DNA of 25,078 bases, taken from the NCBI GenBank assembly GCA_002354205.1, contig DELD01000016.1, positions 1 through 25,078 on the forward strand. Direction: 5' to 3'. Positions within the stretch are counted from its first letter, which is position 1, and every line of letters begins with the position of its first letter. Source of the stretch: Micavibrio sp. UBA2705. Its GTDB lineage: Bacteria; Pseudomonadota; Alphaproteobacteria; Micavibrionales; Micavibrionaceae. Both the position numbers and the translations under genes were made by a program. The notes beneath the pieces are model-generated. The model searched no databases. It had not been told where the DNA came from and worked only from the letters and a program-made list of their open reading frames with translations. Positions 7,158 to 15,671 of this stretch are shown here, piece after piece.

Positions 7158-8087
7158 ATGTCTGTTTTAGTAATTGCCGAACACACACATGACGAAATAA
7201 AACCAGCGACAGCCAACACAATCAGCGCGGCTGCACAAATATCATCTGATATTGATGTGATCGTTTTGGGACATAATTGTGATGGCGCATGTAACGCCGC
7301 AGCACAAATTGCGGGCGTGAAAAAAGTTATAAAATCAGATAGCGATGCTTTTGCGCACCCTGTCGCGGAAAACTTAACGCCCGCAATCATGGATATCGCC
7401 AAGAATTACACGCATATTTTAGCGCCTGCGACAACTTTTGGTAAAAACCTCATGCCGCGCATTGCTGCCTTGCTCGACGTACAGCAAATTTCTGACATTA
7501 TCAGCGTTGAAAATGATAATACATTTAAGCGCCCTGTTTATGCGGGCAATATCATCGCAACTGTCGAATCTTCAGATGCCATCAAAGTCATTACAGTGCG
7601 CTCAACCGCTTTTGACAAAGCGGCTGAAGGCAATAGCGCACCAATTGAGGATGGCAGCAATTCAGGTGATGCTGGATTAACAAAATTTGTAAAGCAAGAG
7701 CTTTCAGTCTCTGACCGCCCCGAACTTACAGCAGCGAAAATCGTAATCTCTGGCGGACGTGGTCTTGGCTCTGCTGAAAACTTCCACATCATCGAAGCAC
7801 TCGCCGATAAAATTGGCGCTGCTGTCGGAGCATCACGCGCTGCCGTGGATGCAGGTTATGTGCCTAATGATTACCAAGTCGGTCAAACAGGCAAAGTGGT
7901 CGCCCCTGACCTTTACATTGCCGTTGGCATTTCGGGCGCTATTCAACATTTGGCCGGTATGAAAGATTCAAAAGTCATTGTTGCGATTAACAAAGACGAA
8001 GAAGCCCCTATATTCTCAGTTGCGGATTATGGTTTAGTGGCTGATTTGTTTGAGGTTATTCCTGAGCTTACGGATAAGATAGCGTAA
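7158..8087 (+). CDS. etfA: Electron transfer flavoprotein alpha subunit
   Basis: EtfA is the FAD-binding partner of EtfB. The C-terminal FAD domain (about 190-305) is complete: SGGRGLGSAENF, GASRAAVDAGYVPNDYQVGQTGKVVAPDLYIAVGISGAIQHLAGM and INKDEEAPIFSVADYGLVADL. The 309-residue length is normal. GAGG precedes the ATG by five bases. No 3-hydroxybutyryl-CoA dehydrogenase follows; an intrinsic terminator and a convergent pentapeptide gene do. Confidence 0.97.
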   Translation: MSVLVIAEHTHDEIKPATANTISAAAQISSDIDVIVLGHNCDGACNAAAQIAGVKKVIKSDSDAFAHPVAENLTPAIMDIAKNYTHILAPATTFGKNLMPRIAALLDVQQISDIISVENDNTFKRPVYAGNIIATVESSDAIKVITVRSTAFDKAAEGNSAPIEDGSNSGDAGLTKFVKQELSVSDRPELTAAKIVISGGRGLGSAENFHIIEALADKIGAAVGASRAAVDAGYVPNDYQVGQTGKVVAPDLYIAVGISGAIQHLAGMKDSKVIVAINKDEEAPIFSVADYGLVADLFEVIPELTDKIA

Positions 8088-8124
8088 TTTAATCGTCTGA
8101 ACCGTAACGACAAGAAACTCTATC

Positions 8125-8155
8125 GAAGAAGCTTAATTAAGCTTCTTCTTTTTTT
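8125..8155 (+). terminator. Intrinsic terminator of etfBA, overlapping the convergent gene end
   Basis: A perfect 24-base palindrome (half-site GAAGAAGCTTAA, 8125-8148) is followed by seven T residues (8149-8155) on the plus strand, a standard intrinsic terminator shape 37 bases past the etfA stop. The same DNA encodes the last residues and stop codon of the pentapeptide protein on the minus strand: the T-run is the Lys-Lys codons, and the right arm is Glu-Glu-Ala-stop. On the minus strand no T-run follows, so it should work in one direction only. Confidence 0.8.
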
Positions 8156-9444
8156 AGGGAATCGAGCGAGAAAGCGCGGCCTTTGGTCGTGGTTTCATTG
8201 CCGATAACATCATCCATCTTCGTATCTTCTAGGATCGCACCTTCAAAATTAACATTGGTGATGTCTGCCCCGCGGAAATCTGCGCCTTCTAAATCTGCGT
8301 TTGTGAAATCTGCGTTCTGCAAATTAACACCTTTAAATATAGCGCCGCGCAAATCTGCATATCTGAACTTTGCGCCCTCCATATTACATGGGGCAAAGCG
8401 TTTTGTTTCAGACTTGCTGCTCAATACGAGTGGCGCAAAATTAGAACCGCACATATTGGAGTGATTAAATATCGCGTATCTCAAGCTTGAACCACGCATA
8501 TCCACCCCTTCTAAATTACAATTACGAAAATCAGCACGATCTAAAGATGAACTTTGGATCTCCATATGTTTCATATCCATACCTATAAAACGTGCGTTAG
8601 GCGCTTTAATCGCAGTAAGCTTTTTATGCGATAAACTGCGCACGGCGCGTAAGTCCATATTTCCAACATTAAGCTGCGCACCGTTTTTACCAGCAGAGCT
8701 AAGCCACACAGCATGTTCAGCGAGCATCTCATCCAATGTGGTGTCAGATTTAAGAATAGATATGCCCGCGCTTTCATCGGTAAGCGCACCTTCCATATCA
8801 ATATTACGATCTTTAATATCGCTCATCTCAACGCCCGTAAGGATTGCATATTTCATGCTCGCTCCGGCAAGTTGAATACCGCCAACATCCACCCCTGACA
8901 TATCAGCGCCATCAAGCTTTGCGCCGCGGAAATCGGCATCTGTGATATCTGCGCCCGTAAGCAATGCATCTGTAAAATCGGCCTTTCCCGCCATTGCGCC
9001 AGAAAGCCTTACACCAACGAGCTTAGCACCCCTGAAATTAACTGGGCGCGGCGGCTGATAACTGCCATCTGTTGATAAATTACCTTCACGCATATCTGCA
9101 TTGGCAAGGTCAGCGCCCTCTAAATTGGCATTTTCTATACGGGATCCGCGCAAATCAGCGCGCACAAATGAGGTGTCGAGTAAGTTTGATTCACTCAAAT
9201 CGCATGAGTACAACGTAGCTTCTTGGAAATCCGTCCCCAGAAGATCCATATTACGCATGATACAGCCACTAAATTCGGCTCCGCGCAGCGATGCGCGCCG
9301 TATAGACAAGCTTGAAAGGTCGTAATATTTAAGCACAGCACGCCTGCCGCCCAAACGTCCCTCCATAAACCTTTTATGAAGCTGGATCAGTCCGTCTAAC
9401 TGCGACTGTGTAATTATTTTATATTCTATTGTGTCTTCTAACAT
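8137..9444 (-). CDS. Large pentapeptide-repeat protein
   Basis: A 435-residue protein made almost wholly of A(D/N)LxG-type pentapeptides, which fold into a right-handed quadrilateral beta-helix. There are two blocks. The first (about 45-215) holds runs such as ADLRGSRIENANLEGADLAN. The second (about 265-420) includes ADLRGAIFKGVNLQNADFTN. Each block is preceded by a similar helical lead-in: LIQLHKRFMEGRLGGRRAVL near the N-terminus and LAEHAVWLSSAGKNGAQLNV at about 240. No signal peptide or enzyme domain is visible, so it is probably cytoplasmic. The function is unknown. I chose the ATG at 9442-9444, with GGA four bases upstream; a TTG at 9453 would add three residues. The last codons lie within the etfA terminator. 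Confidence 0.88.
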   Translation of the reverse strand: MLEDTIEYKIITQSQLDGLIQLHKRFMEGRLGGRRAVLKYYDLSSLSIRRASLRGAEFSGCIMRNMDLLGTDFQEATLYSCDLSESNLLDTSFVRADLRGSRIENANLEGADLANADMREGNLSTDGSYQPPRPVNFRGAKLVGVRLSGAMAGKADFTDALLTGADITDADFRGAKLDGADMSGVDVGGIQLAGASMKYAILTGVEMSDIKDRNIDMEGALTDESAGISILKSDTTLDEMLAEHAVWLSSAGKNGAQLNVGNMDLRAVRSLSHKKLTAIKAPNARFIGMDMKHMEIQSSSLDRADFRNCNLEGVDMRGSSLRYAIFNHSNMCGSNFAPLVLSSKSETKRFAPCNMEGAKFRYADLRGAIFKGVNLQNADFTNADLEGADFRGADITNVNFEGAILEDTKMDDVIGNETTTKGRAFSLDSLKKEEA

Positions 9445-9493
9445 ATAATCCAAGCAGTAATATTAACTGTTCAAAGCGTCAAAAATCCTTTTT

Positions 9494-9597
9494 GCTACCG
9501 TATGGGATATAGTATCATAGCATAAGATACATTAACAAAATCTAATTAAAAATTATCTTAAAATTTATATAGTACTCATGATACTCCATATAGTAGC
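9494..9597. repeat. Nested inverted repeat between the pentapeptide gene and lptM
   Basis: The outer arms are 9494-9518 (GCTAC CG TATGG GATAT AGTATCAT) and 9578-9597 (reverse complement GCTAC TA TATGG AGTATCAT): 18 of 20 aligned bases match, with a five-base bulge in the left arm. The inner arms are TAAGATA (9523-9529) and TATCTTA (9554-9560). Together they could form a long interrupted hairpin or cruciform with an AT-rich tip. It lies between divergent genes. It may be a regulatory region or a degenerate mobile repeat; there is no open reading frame inside. Confidence 0.6.
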
Positions 9598-9648
9598 ATG
9601 ACCGAGCAACTTAGACAGAAATTGTAACATATAAAATATGAGGATAAT

Positions 9649-9789
9649 ATGAACACTTACATAAAAGGCATCGCTGTAATTTGCCTAATCTTTAGCCTTG
9701 CAAATTGTGGGATCAAGCCAAAAAATTTAGAGCCTGTTGATAATACAGCGCAAACAGAACATCCTCGTTCTTACCCATCATCAAAATAA
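9649..9789 (+). CDS. Small LptM-like lipoprotein upstream of lysA
   Basis: A 46-residue reading frame starts with ATG five bases after GAGG. It has a short basic start, a hydrophobic stretch (residues 8-18) and a lipobox LANC with Cys20, followed by GIKPKNLEPVD and a Pro/Ser tail. This matches the small lipoproteins just upstream of lysA or dapF in proteobacteria (YifL/LptM, which helps assemble the LptDE translocon in Escherichia coli). The usual CGxKGPLxxP pattern is only partly kept (CGIKPKNLEP), and Asn at the lipobox -1 position is uncommon. Lipidation and location are inferred. lysA follows after 38 bases. Confidence 0.75.
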   Translation: MNTYIKGIAVICLIFSLANCGIKPKNLEPVDNTAQTEHPRSYPSSK

Positions 9790-9827
9790 ATACGTTCTTC
9801 TGATCATTACGGAATATTGAGCCTGCT

Positions 9828-11126
9828 ATGTCATCACAATTTTTGTCGCCATGCTTTTCATATAAAAAAAGCAATCTATACATTGAAAACCTATCTGTAA
9901 ATGAAGTTGCAGAAACTGTAAAAACGCCATTTTACCTATATTCCGCAGCGCAAATAAAAGCAAACATTGCGCATTTACAGTCCGCGCTGTCTGACGTTCT
10001 TCCTGATGATCATTATACGGTTTGCTATGCCTGCAAGGCGCTGAACAATGTGGCAATTATGCGTTTGATTGGTCAACAAGGATGCGGCGCTGATATTGTA
10101 TCATCGGGGGAACTTACACGCGCGAGCCAAGCAGGAATTGCGCATGATAAAATTGTGTTCTCTGGCGTGGGAAAATCGCGCGAAGAAATTGCACATGCTT
10201 TGCAAGCGGGCATCAGACAAATCAATGTTGAATCTGGCGCGGAATTAAAGTTAATCGAATCTGTCGCGCAGGAAATGGCAATGGCTGCCCCTGTCGTGTT
10301 TCGCCTCAACCCCGATGTAAAAGCCGGCGCACATGAGAAAATAAGCACAGGGCAAAAAGAAAATAAATTTGGTCTAGAGGCCAAAGCGATCAAGGATCTT
10401 TATCGCTACGCTGAAGACAGCTCCCATCTTACCCCTCGCGGTATAAGCCTTCATATTGGCTCACAGCTCATTGATATGAGCCCTTTTGATACCGCCTATA
10501 AAATCGCGGCTGATTTTGTAACAGAATTACGCAGCGCGGGACACAGCCCCGACACAATCGACCTTGGCGGCGGCATCGGTATTATCTACGATCAAGAAGA
10601 TAAGCCTGACTTGTCCACTTATGCCGCGCTTGTTGCAAAGCATATTGCGCCGCTCGGCCTGCATATGATTTTTGAACCTGGGCGTATGATTGTTGGCGAT
10701 GCAGGTTTGTTAATATCCAAAGTCATGTATATCAAAGAAACAGACCATAAATCTTTCCTTATCTTAGATGCGGGGATGAATGATTTGTTACGCCCTGCCT
10801 TATATGACAGCTTCCACCCTATTATTGCCTTACAAACAACAGAGAATGAAGAACACAGATTATTTGATATTGTTGGCCCCGTCTGTGAAAGCGCGGATGT
10901 GTTTGGTAAAAACATATCACTGCCACGCAACATTACAGCGAACAGCTACGTCGCAATAACCGGCGCGGGTGCGTATGGCGCGACTATGTCATCAAATTAC
11001 AATGCCCGCGATATAACAGCAGAAGTTTTAGTCTCGGATTCGCGCTTTGACATTATTCGCCGCCCAATAAATATTGAAGATCAATTATCATTCGAGAATA
11101 CACCTGAATATTTAATTAGCGGATAA
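9828..11126 (+). CDS. lysA: Diaminopimelate decarboxylase
   Basis: LysA decarboxylates meso-diaminopimelate to lysine using pyridoxal phosphate. The 432-residue fold-III decarboxylase has the PLP lysine in YACKALNN (Lys70), HIGSQL, the phosphate-binding DLGGGIGI and FEPGR, and the substrate-side motif CESADVFG. The N-terminal PFYLYSAAQI and C-terminal AYGATMSSNYN segments fit the family. The ATG at 9828 has only a weak ribosome-binding site. It forms a lysine-synthesis theme with lysC elsewhere in the window, though they are not in one operon. Confidence 0.97.
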   Translation: MSSQFLSPCFSYKKSNLYIENLSVNEVAETVKTPFYLYSAAQIKANIAHLQSALSDVLPDDHYTVCYACKALNNVAIMRLIGQQGCGADIVSSGELTRASQAGIAHDKIVFSGVGKSREEIAHALQAGIRQINVESGAELKLIESVAQEMAMAAPVVFRLNPDVKAGAHEKISTGQKENKFGLEAKAIKDLYRYAEDSSHLTPRGISLHIGSQLIDMSPFDTAYKIAADFVTELRSAGHSPDTIDLGGGIGIIYDQEDKPDLSTYAALVAKHIAPLGLHMIFEPGRMIVGDAGLLISKVMYIKETDHKSFLILDAGMNDLLRPALYDSFHPIIALQTTENEEHRLFDIVGPVCESADVFGKNISLPRNITANSYVAITGAGAYGATMSSNYNARDITAEVLVSDSRFDIIRRPINIEDQLSFENTPEYLISG

Positions 11127-11173
11127 ATGCTATAAAACCCTTTCTATTCTCAGGTTTCGGCATAGATTCATGG

Positions 11174-11199
11174 TATGATGTAAATGTTTTAACGTTAAA
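11174..11199 (+). promoter_or_regulatory. Extended -10 element and TTTAACGTTAAA palindrome
   Basis: TGGTATGAT (11171-11179) matches an extended -10 element, but the -35 region is poor. Nine bases later lies the perfect 12-bp palindrome TTTAACGTTAAA (11188-11199), placed about where transcription would begin, 25 bases before the TIGR02302 start codon. A related AACGTTAA lies between the chorismate mutase gene and metA. Promoter and operator roles are inferred. Confidence 0.35.
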
Positions 11200-11223
11200 C
11201 CCACGCATAGCAATTGTTCTTGG

Positions 11224-13836
11224 ATGACATATTCTCACTTAAAAATTAACAGCATCAGAATTTTCAATTATACACGCTTTATAATTGCACATATTTTGCG
11301 GTGTTTAAGCCCTGCAATTTGCACCGCCTTGGTTATCTATTGCTTTGCTCTGGCAATGCCGCTGCAAAGCGCGTTATCTATAATCATATTGAACTTTGTA
11401 TTTTGGTTTTCGGTAATTGTGGCGCTGTTTTTCGGTTGGCGCGGCAGTCGATGGCCGAGTTTATATGCCGCCGACCGCAAGCTTGAAAACACAAATCAGC
11501 TTTATGACCGCCCTATACAATTATTGAGCGATCAGATCATTAATGAGAGCCCAGAAAAAAACGTGATTTGGGAGCGTTTTAAAACCACAGTTTCGCAGCG
11601 TCTTTTATACGTAAAAATGCCAAAGCTGTTTTATTTTTCCGCTGATAAAGACCCTTATGGACTGCGTGTCATCCCTTTGCTCGCACTTGTTATTCTGTTC
11701 TTTGCGCATGGCTATGAAAACGGTTTTGCGCGTTTAAAAACCATGGCTGTGCCACAGCTTATACAGCTTACACTCAACAACCCCGATGCGCCGCCGCTTG
11801 TGACTTTAGAAATTACGCCGCCGCAATACACGAACAGGCCTGCGCGCCTTATTAAAGGCTTTGGGCGCATAGAAAACACAATAGAAATTGCCGAGCATAG
11901 CGCCATAAAAATCGCGATTAAAAAGCACTGGTTTGTTACCGCGCTCGAAATTAACGGCGAGAAAGTCGCCTTCAAAAGCGAAAATGGCGAAGCTGGTAAT
12001 GATTTCACCTATGAACATGAAGTCGGCGCATTTACGCCCGATGGTACGGCTTTAAACATTACGGTTAAGGCGCTGTTCCTGCCCCTATTCTCGCTAAACT
12101 ATAGCCTTATCGCCGACACCCCGCCCGCATTAGATATTGATGAACAGTTTTCTGTCCTTCCCAATGGTACAATTAAGTTTAATGCAAAAGTTGATGATGA
12201 TTACGGCACAGAAACCTTGGAAATATTCATGGATTTACCCGTCGATTTTGAAGGTGAAGCACCTTTGGGGACGGCCTATCATCAAAGACGCTCTTTTTCA
12301 TACAGCGCAGGCGCACATGAGGATATTAACTTCACCCTGAATATGGCGCGTCACCCTTATGCTGGGTCAAATGTCGTTATAAGTTTCAATGCGGTTGATG
12401 GCGCGGGGCAGATATCCCCCACAGTAACTATACCGCTTACCTTGCCGGAGCGTCAGTTCACCGAGGAAATTGCACAGAAAATTATGGCGCTGCGCAAATT
12501 TATCATCCTCGATAAGCTTTCATACCCTAATTATATATACGATTCTTTGGTTGAGCTTTCAGCCTCTCCCGCACAGCTTAATGGCGACAGCGTTGCCTTC
12601 CTTGCATTATCTATCGCGCGTGAACGTATGCTCTACGCCCCTACAATTGCAACACTGTATGATTTGGTTGATATTCTTTGGCGCGTGGCGCTGCGCCTTG
12701 ATAAAGGTGAGTTTTTGCAATCCCAGCAAGATTTGCAAGATACCATTAACGCTTTAAATGAAATTCTTAATGACCCTAATGCGTCACAAGATCAAAAATT
12801 AAAAGCGATGCGCGACTTACAGAATGCTTTAACGGCATATTTCCAAGAAGCGCAAAAAGAAGCGCTGCGTCAGATGCAGGATAAAGATGTGACCATCATG
12901 CCCAATGCTGGAATCCCATCCCCTAATAGTAATGCATTGCGCGATTTTTTAAGCCAATTAGAAGACACGGCGCTTAACGCCCCTGCCAAAGCCAAAGAGC
13001 TGTTAAATGATTTGGAGAATGCGCTCAACAACCTTAATGATAACATGCAAACGGAACTCCCTGCCGATATTAAGCAGATGATGAAATTTATGGAGGCCAT
13101 GGATAAAGTCATTGAAGCGCAGCGTAACCTGCTGGACAAAAGCCGCATCCATCAAGACTACCTTAATTACCTACAAGATGCTTTGCGCAGAAAAGCTGAA
13201 GAGCAGCGCAATAAAGACGGCGAAGACAAGCCCGCTGAAAAAGTTACCGACCTTGAAAGCTTTTTTAAATCGTTTAACTTGCCCAACCCTGATGTGCATG
13301 ACAATCAAGGATATGATGAATCTGCTGAGGGCGCACTGCATGATGCCGATAATCCGCCCAGCCCTGCTATGGATATTATTTTAGAAGCCGGAACGCAGCG
13401 TCACATTCAAGATATGCTTAACAATATAACCAAAGACATGCCCATGGTTCCCGACGCGTTAAAACAAGCGGATCTACACATGGATAATAGCGCCGCGTTT
13501 TTGGACTATGAGCGCCTTGGCAAAAGTATCACTGAGCAAGAGAAAATATTAGAATCTTTGAACAAAAAGCGCGAACAAATGCAGCAAGCCTTTGAACAAC
13601 GTTTACAACAATTTGCCAAAGAAAATAACATCCGATTCTCATTTGATCCACTTGGCCGCGCTTCTGGTAATAATGGTCTAACCCGCAGCTTACAAGCACA
13701 GGAATATGACTTGCCAAAAACGGGAGAGCACAACCATATAGACCAAATTTTGCAAGAATTGCGTGAAAAAGCGAGCGATTACGAACAGCCAAAAATAGAG
13801 CGCGAATATTACAAGCGTCTACTGCATCAATGGTGA
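11224..13836 (+). CDS. TIGR02302 / DUF4175 family inner membrane protein
   Basis: This 870-residue protein matches the alphaproteobacterial TIGR02302 (DUF4175) family, often found near lysA. Its biochemical role is unknown to me. Predicted membrane helices are at about 25-45, 50-71 and 147-162. A beta-rich extracytoplasmic part follows, opening with PPLVTLEITPPQYTNRPARLIKG. A long helical, Gln/Asn-rich region (about 500-700) contains coiled-coil-like stretches. The family-typical C-terminus holds FDPLGR and a final EREYYKRLLHQW. No ribosome-binding site is obvious. Its stop codon overlaps that of the convergent zinc-ribbon gene. Confidence 0.88.
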   Translation: MTYSHLKINSIRIFNYTRFIIAHILRCLSPAICTALVIYCFALAMPLQSALSIIILNFVFWFSVIVALFFGWRGSRWPSLYAADRKLENTNQLYDRPIQLLSDQIINESPEKNVIWERFKTTVSQRLLYVKMPKLFYFSADKDPYGLRVIPLLALVILFFAHGYENGFARLKTMAVPQLIQLTLNNPDAPPLVTLEITPPQYTNRPARLIKGFGRIENTIEIAEHSAIKIAIKKHWFVTALEINGEKVAFKSENGEAGNDFTYEHEVGAFTPDGTALNITVKALFLPLFSLNYSLIADTPPALDIDEQFSVLPNGTIKFNAKVDDDYGTETLEIFMDLPVDFEGEAPLGTAYHQRRSFSYSAGAHEDINFTLNMARHPYAGSNVVISFNAVDGAGQISPTVTIPLTLPERQFTEEIAQKIMALRKFIILDKLSYPNYIYDSLVELSASPAQLNGDSVAFLALSIARERMLYAPTIATLYDLVDILWRVALRLDKGEFLQSQQDLQDTINALNEILNDPNASQDQKLKAMRDLQNALTAYFQEAQKEALRQMQDKDVTIMPNAGIPSPNSNALRDFLSQLEDTALNAPAKAKELLNDLENALNNLNDNMQTELPADIKQMMKFMEAMDKVIEAQRNLLDKSRIHQDYLNYLQDALRRKAEEQRNKDGEDKPAEKVTDLESFFKSFNLPNPDVHDNQGYDESAEGALHDADNPPSPAMDIILEAGTQRHIQDMLNNITKDMPMVPDALKQADLHMDNSAAFLDYERLGKSITEQEKILESLNKKREQMQQAFEQRLQQFAKENNIRFSFDPLGRASGNNGLTRSLQAQEYDLPKTGEHNHIDQILQELREKASDYEQPKIEREYYKRLLHQW

Positions 13837-14774
13837 TCTGAATGGTCGTCTTGCGGTGGATGTTCGTCTGATGCTGTTGGCATATTATGCACCGGCGCAT
13901 CATGCGTAGCATCTGTATGCACAGCATCATGGTCTGGCGCTACGCTTGATGGTTTAATATCAACATCATGGGCAATCACATCATCCCCTTCTGCAAATTC
14001 AATGACAACGGAGCGTACATCTTTAGCAAGCTCAGCATCCATGGGGTATTCTAGGGAAAGACCTCTGCTCTGTTCGCCTTGCAATATTTTCTCATCGCTG
14101 ATAATTGCGTGCCATACATCTAATGTGACGTAATGTTCATCAGAAAATGTGATTTTTACAGCAGGCAACAAAACATCACGCGCTTGTAAATTAATTACTA
14201 AACCATCCATAACAAAAGAATTAGTGTCTTTTTGATAGCTAATCGAAACATTATCAAAAATAACATCCTTAACATAGCCAAACGGGTCACTATTCAGCGC
14301 CGCGAATACAGGGCGCAAACCATTATGGGCAATAATAATCCCACGCGCATTGGCGCAGATTATCACAACGCCAAAAATCAAAATGAAAATGCCACAAACA
14401 ACGCCGCTAACGTAACTCTTCCAATGCTTAGCCTTTTTGAAACCTGCCTTTATAGCATCTAAAGACTTGTCATTTTTATCAGGGTATATCGATTCAGGGA
14501 TGGATATATCATCACGTAAGCTTTCCCTTTCCTGTTCCCCTGCATTGCGCACTTCGTCTAAGAACGATGTATCGCCTTCTGCTGGTAATGTGTAATCATC
14601 GCCTTCATCTGCGGTGTCATCGGGGTCATAGAAGTCAACATCTTGATGCACAGCGTCAGCATCTTGCGTCCACAACTCTTTACAGTTATTACAACGCACT
14701 TTGCGCCCTGATTCTCCTATCGAACCATCAGGGATCATATAGCGTGTGGAACAATTCGGGCAGACAATAATCAT
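13827..14774 (-). CDS. MJ0042-type zinc-ribbon, DUF3426-like membrane protein with His-rich tail
   Basis: The N-terminal zinc ribbon has two CxxC pairs (Cys5/8 and Cys28/31) with the MJ0042 spacing. An acidic linker follows, then one transmembrane helix (about 119-143), then a periplasmic DUF3426-like domain (FVMDGLVINLQARDVLLPAVKITFSDEH). The last 35 residues are rich in Asp, Pro and His: eight histidines between 282 and 315, ending in HH. In alphaproteobacteria such genes commonly neighbour ftsE, as here. The function is unknown; it may link a cytoplasmic zinc-dependent signal to the periplasm. The tail suggests metal binding, which is inferred. It overlaps the TIGR02302 gene by ten bases. 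Confidence 0.83.
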   Translation of the reverse strand: MIIVCPNCSTRYMIPDGSIGESGRKVRCNNCKELWTQDADAVHQDVDFYDPDDTADEGDDYTLPAEGDTSFLDEVRNAGEQERESLRDDISIPESIYPDKNDKSLDAIKAGFKKAKHWKSYVSGVVCGIFILIFGVVIICANARGIIIAHNGLRPVFAALNSDPFGYVKDVIFDNVSISYQKDTNSFVMDGLVINLQARDVLLPAVKITFSDEHYVTLDVWHAIISDEKILQGEQSRGLSLEYPMDAELAKDVRSVVIEFAEGDDVIAHDVDIKPSSVAPDHDAVHTDATHDAPVHNMPTASDEHPPQDDHSDHH

Positions 14775-14906
14775 GTCTTTAACTTACTTTTCTGCGTTGT
14801 TATAGTGAGTATCTAATTTATAGGACTTTGCGGGGCTTACGCAAGTGGTCTTAGGATATAACTCAGAACAATCTTGTCACAACCTTTTTTATTGTATTGA
14901 TCGCGC
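14775..14906. promoter_or_regulatory. Divergent promoter region, zinc-ribbon gene and ftsEX operon
   Basis: This 132-base gap separates divergent genes and must hold their promoters. On the minus strand TTGCGT and TATAAA are 16 bases apart (about 14819-14846), and a second TATAAC lies nearer the zinc-ribbon gene. On the plus strand TTGTCA (about 14873-14878) could be a -35 for the ftsEX operon, but its -10 is unclear. These are weak matches. Confidence 0.3.
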
Positions 14907-15671
14907 ATGATTAAAAGCCTCAACAACGCTATATTACTCGTTCTTACGCTTTGTACCTTTGGCACGACGGCAAATGCGCAAGATGCCCCATGCGCAAGCC
15001 TGCAAGATCAGCAAGCACTAGACTGCGCGATGAGTGCGCTTGATATCTATGTCCCGCAAATTAACAATGTACGCTGGCGTGACCAGTCTTTACGTGAACA
15101 GGCAAAAATACTTGTCCGCAAGGGCGACGTTCAAAAAGCTATCGCCCTGATTTCCCAAATCACCAATGCCGACACACAAGCGCTAACTATACGCGCTATT
15201 GGCATTGGTATGAAGGACTTAACGCTAGATGACGCTCAAAAAACGCTTTACTTTGATGCGCTGCATAAACATGCCGCGGCAATTACACATACAGGCTCGC
15301 AAGAAATCGCGCTAACCTATATTGCGATTGCGGAGGCCAGCACAGGCTTATTTCAAAATGCGTTAAAAACAGCGTCTAAGCTTGAAACGCGATCGCTACG
15401 TAATAAGTCTTACCAAGAAATTGCAGAAGTACTCAGCGCCACGCATAAAAGCGATGATGCCTTTTTTGCGTTAGAGCGCATTGACGATACTGCATTTAAA
15501 AACAAAGCTTACAGCGTTGTCGCCGCCGTTTTCATCAAACATCAACATATTACCAATGCATTGAAAGCGACAGATTTCATTGATGACCCATACATAAAAA
15601 GCAGCAGCCTTCTTCACATTATAAACACGGCTGAATTGCCCGCCGCCAAAAAACAAACAGTACAGAAATAA
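14907..15671 (+). CDS. Uncharacterised periplasmic helical-repeat protein abutting ftsE
   Basis: I do not recognise a named family. Residues 1-24 form a signal peptide with an ANA cleavage site before QDAP. Two cysteines (29 and 40) could form a disulfide at the mature N-terminus. The rest is a series of roughly 33-residue alpha-helical repeats of TPR or HEAT-like character, for example SLREQAKILVRKGDVQKAIA, LRNKSYQEIAEVLSATHKSD and FKNKAYSVVAAVFIKHQHIT. The spacers carry Asp-rich joins such as IDD. There is no peptidase or LytM domain. Its TAA is followed at once by the ftsE ATG, so the two are almost certainly co-translated. A role as a periplasmic partner of FtsEX is a hypothesis from position and topology. 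Confidence 0.8.
   Translation: MIKSLNNAILLVLTLCTFGTTANAQDAPCASLQDQQALDCAMSALDIYVPQINNVRWRDQSLREQAKILVRKGDVQKAIALISQITNADTQALTIRAIGIGMKDLTLDDAQKTLYFDALHKHAAAITHTGSQEIALTYIAIAEASTGLFQNALKTASKLETRSLRNKSYQEIAEVLSATHKSDDAFFALERIDDTAFKNKAYSVVAAVFIKHQHITNALKATDFIDDPYIKSSSLLHIINTAELPAAKKQTVQK

Noticed and set aside
9530..9549. CtrA-type TTAA-N7-TTAA site near lptM
   Set aside because: The two TTAA elements are ten bases apart, not seven.
13529..13930. 133-codon minus-strand frame spanning the end of the TIGR02302 gene and the zinc-ribbon gene
   Set aside because: It overlaps two well-supported genes in other frames and shows no recognisable domain.
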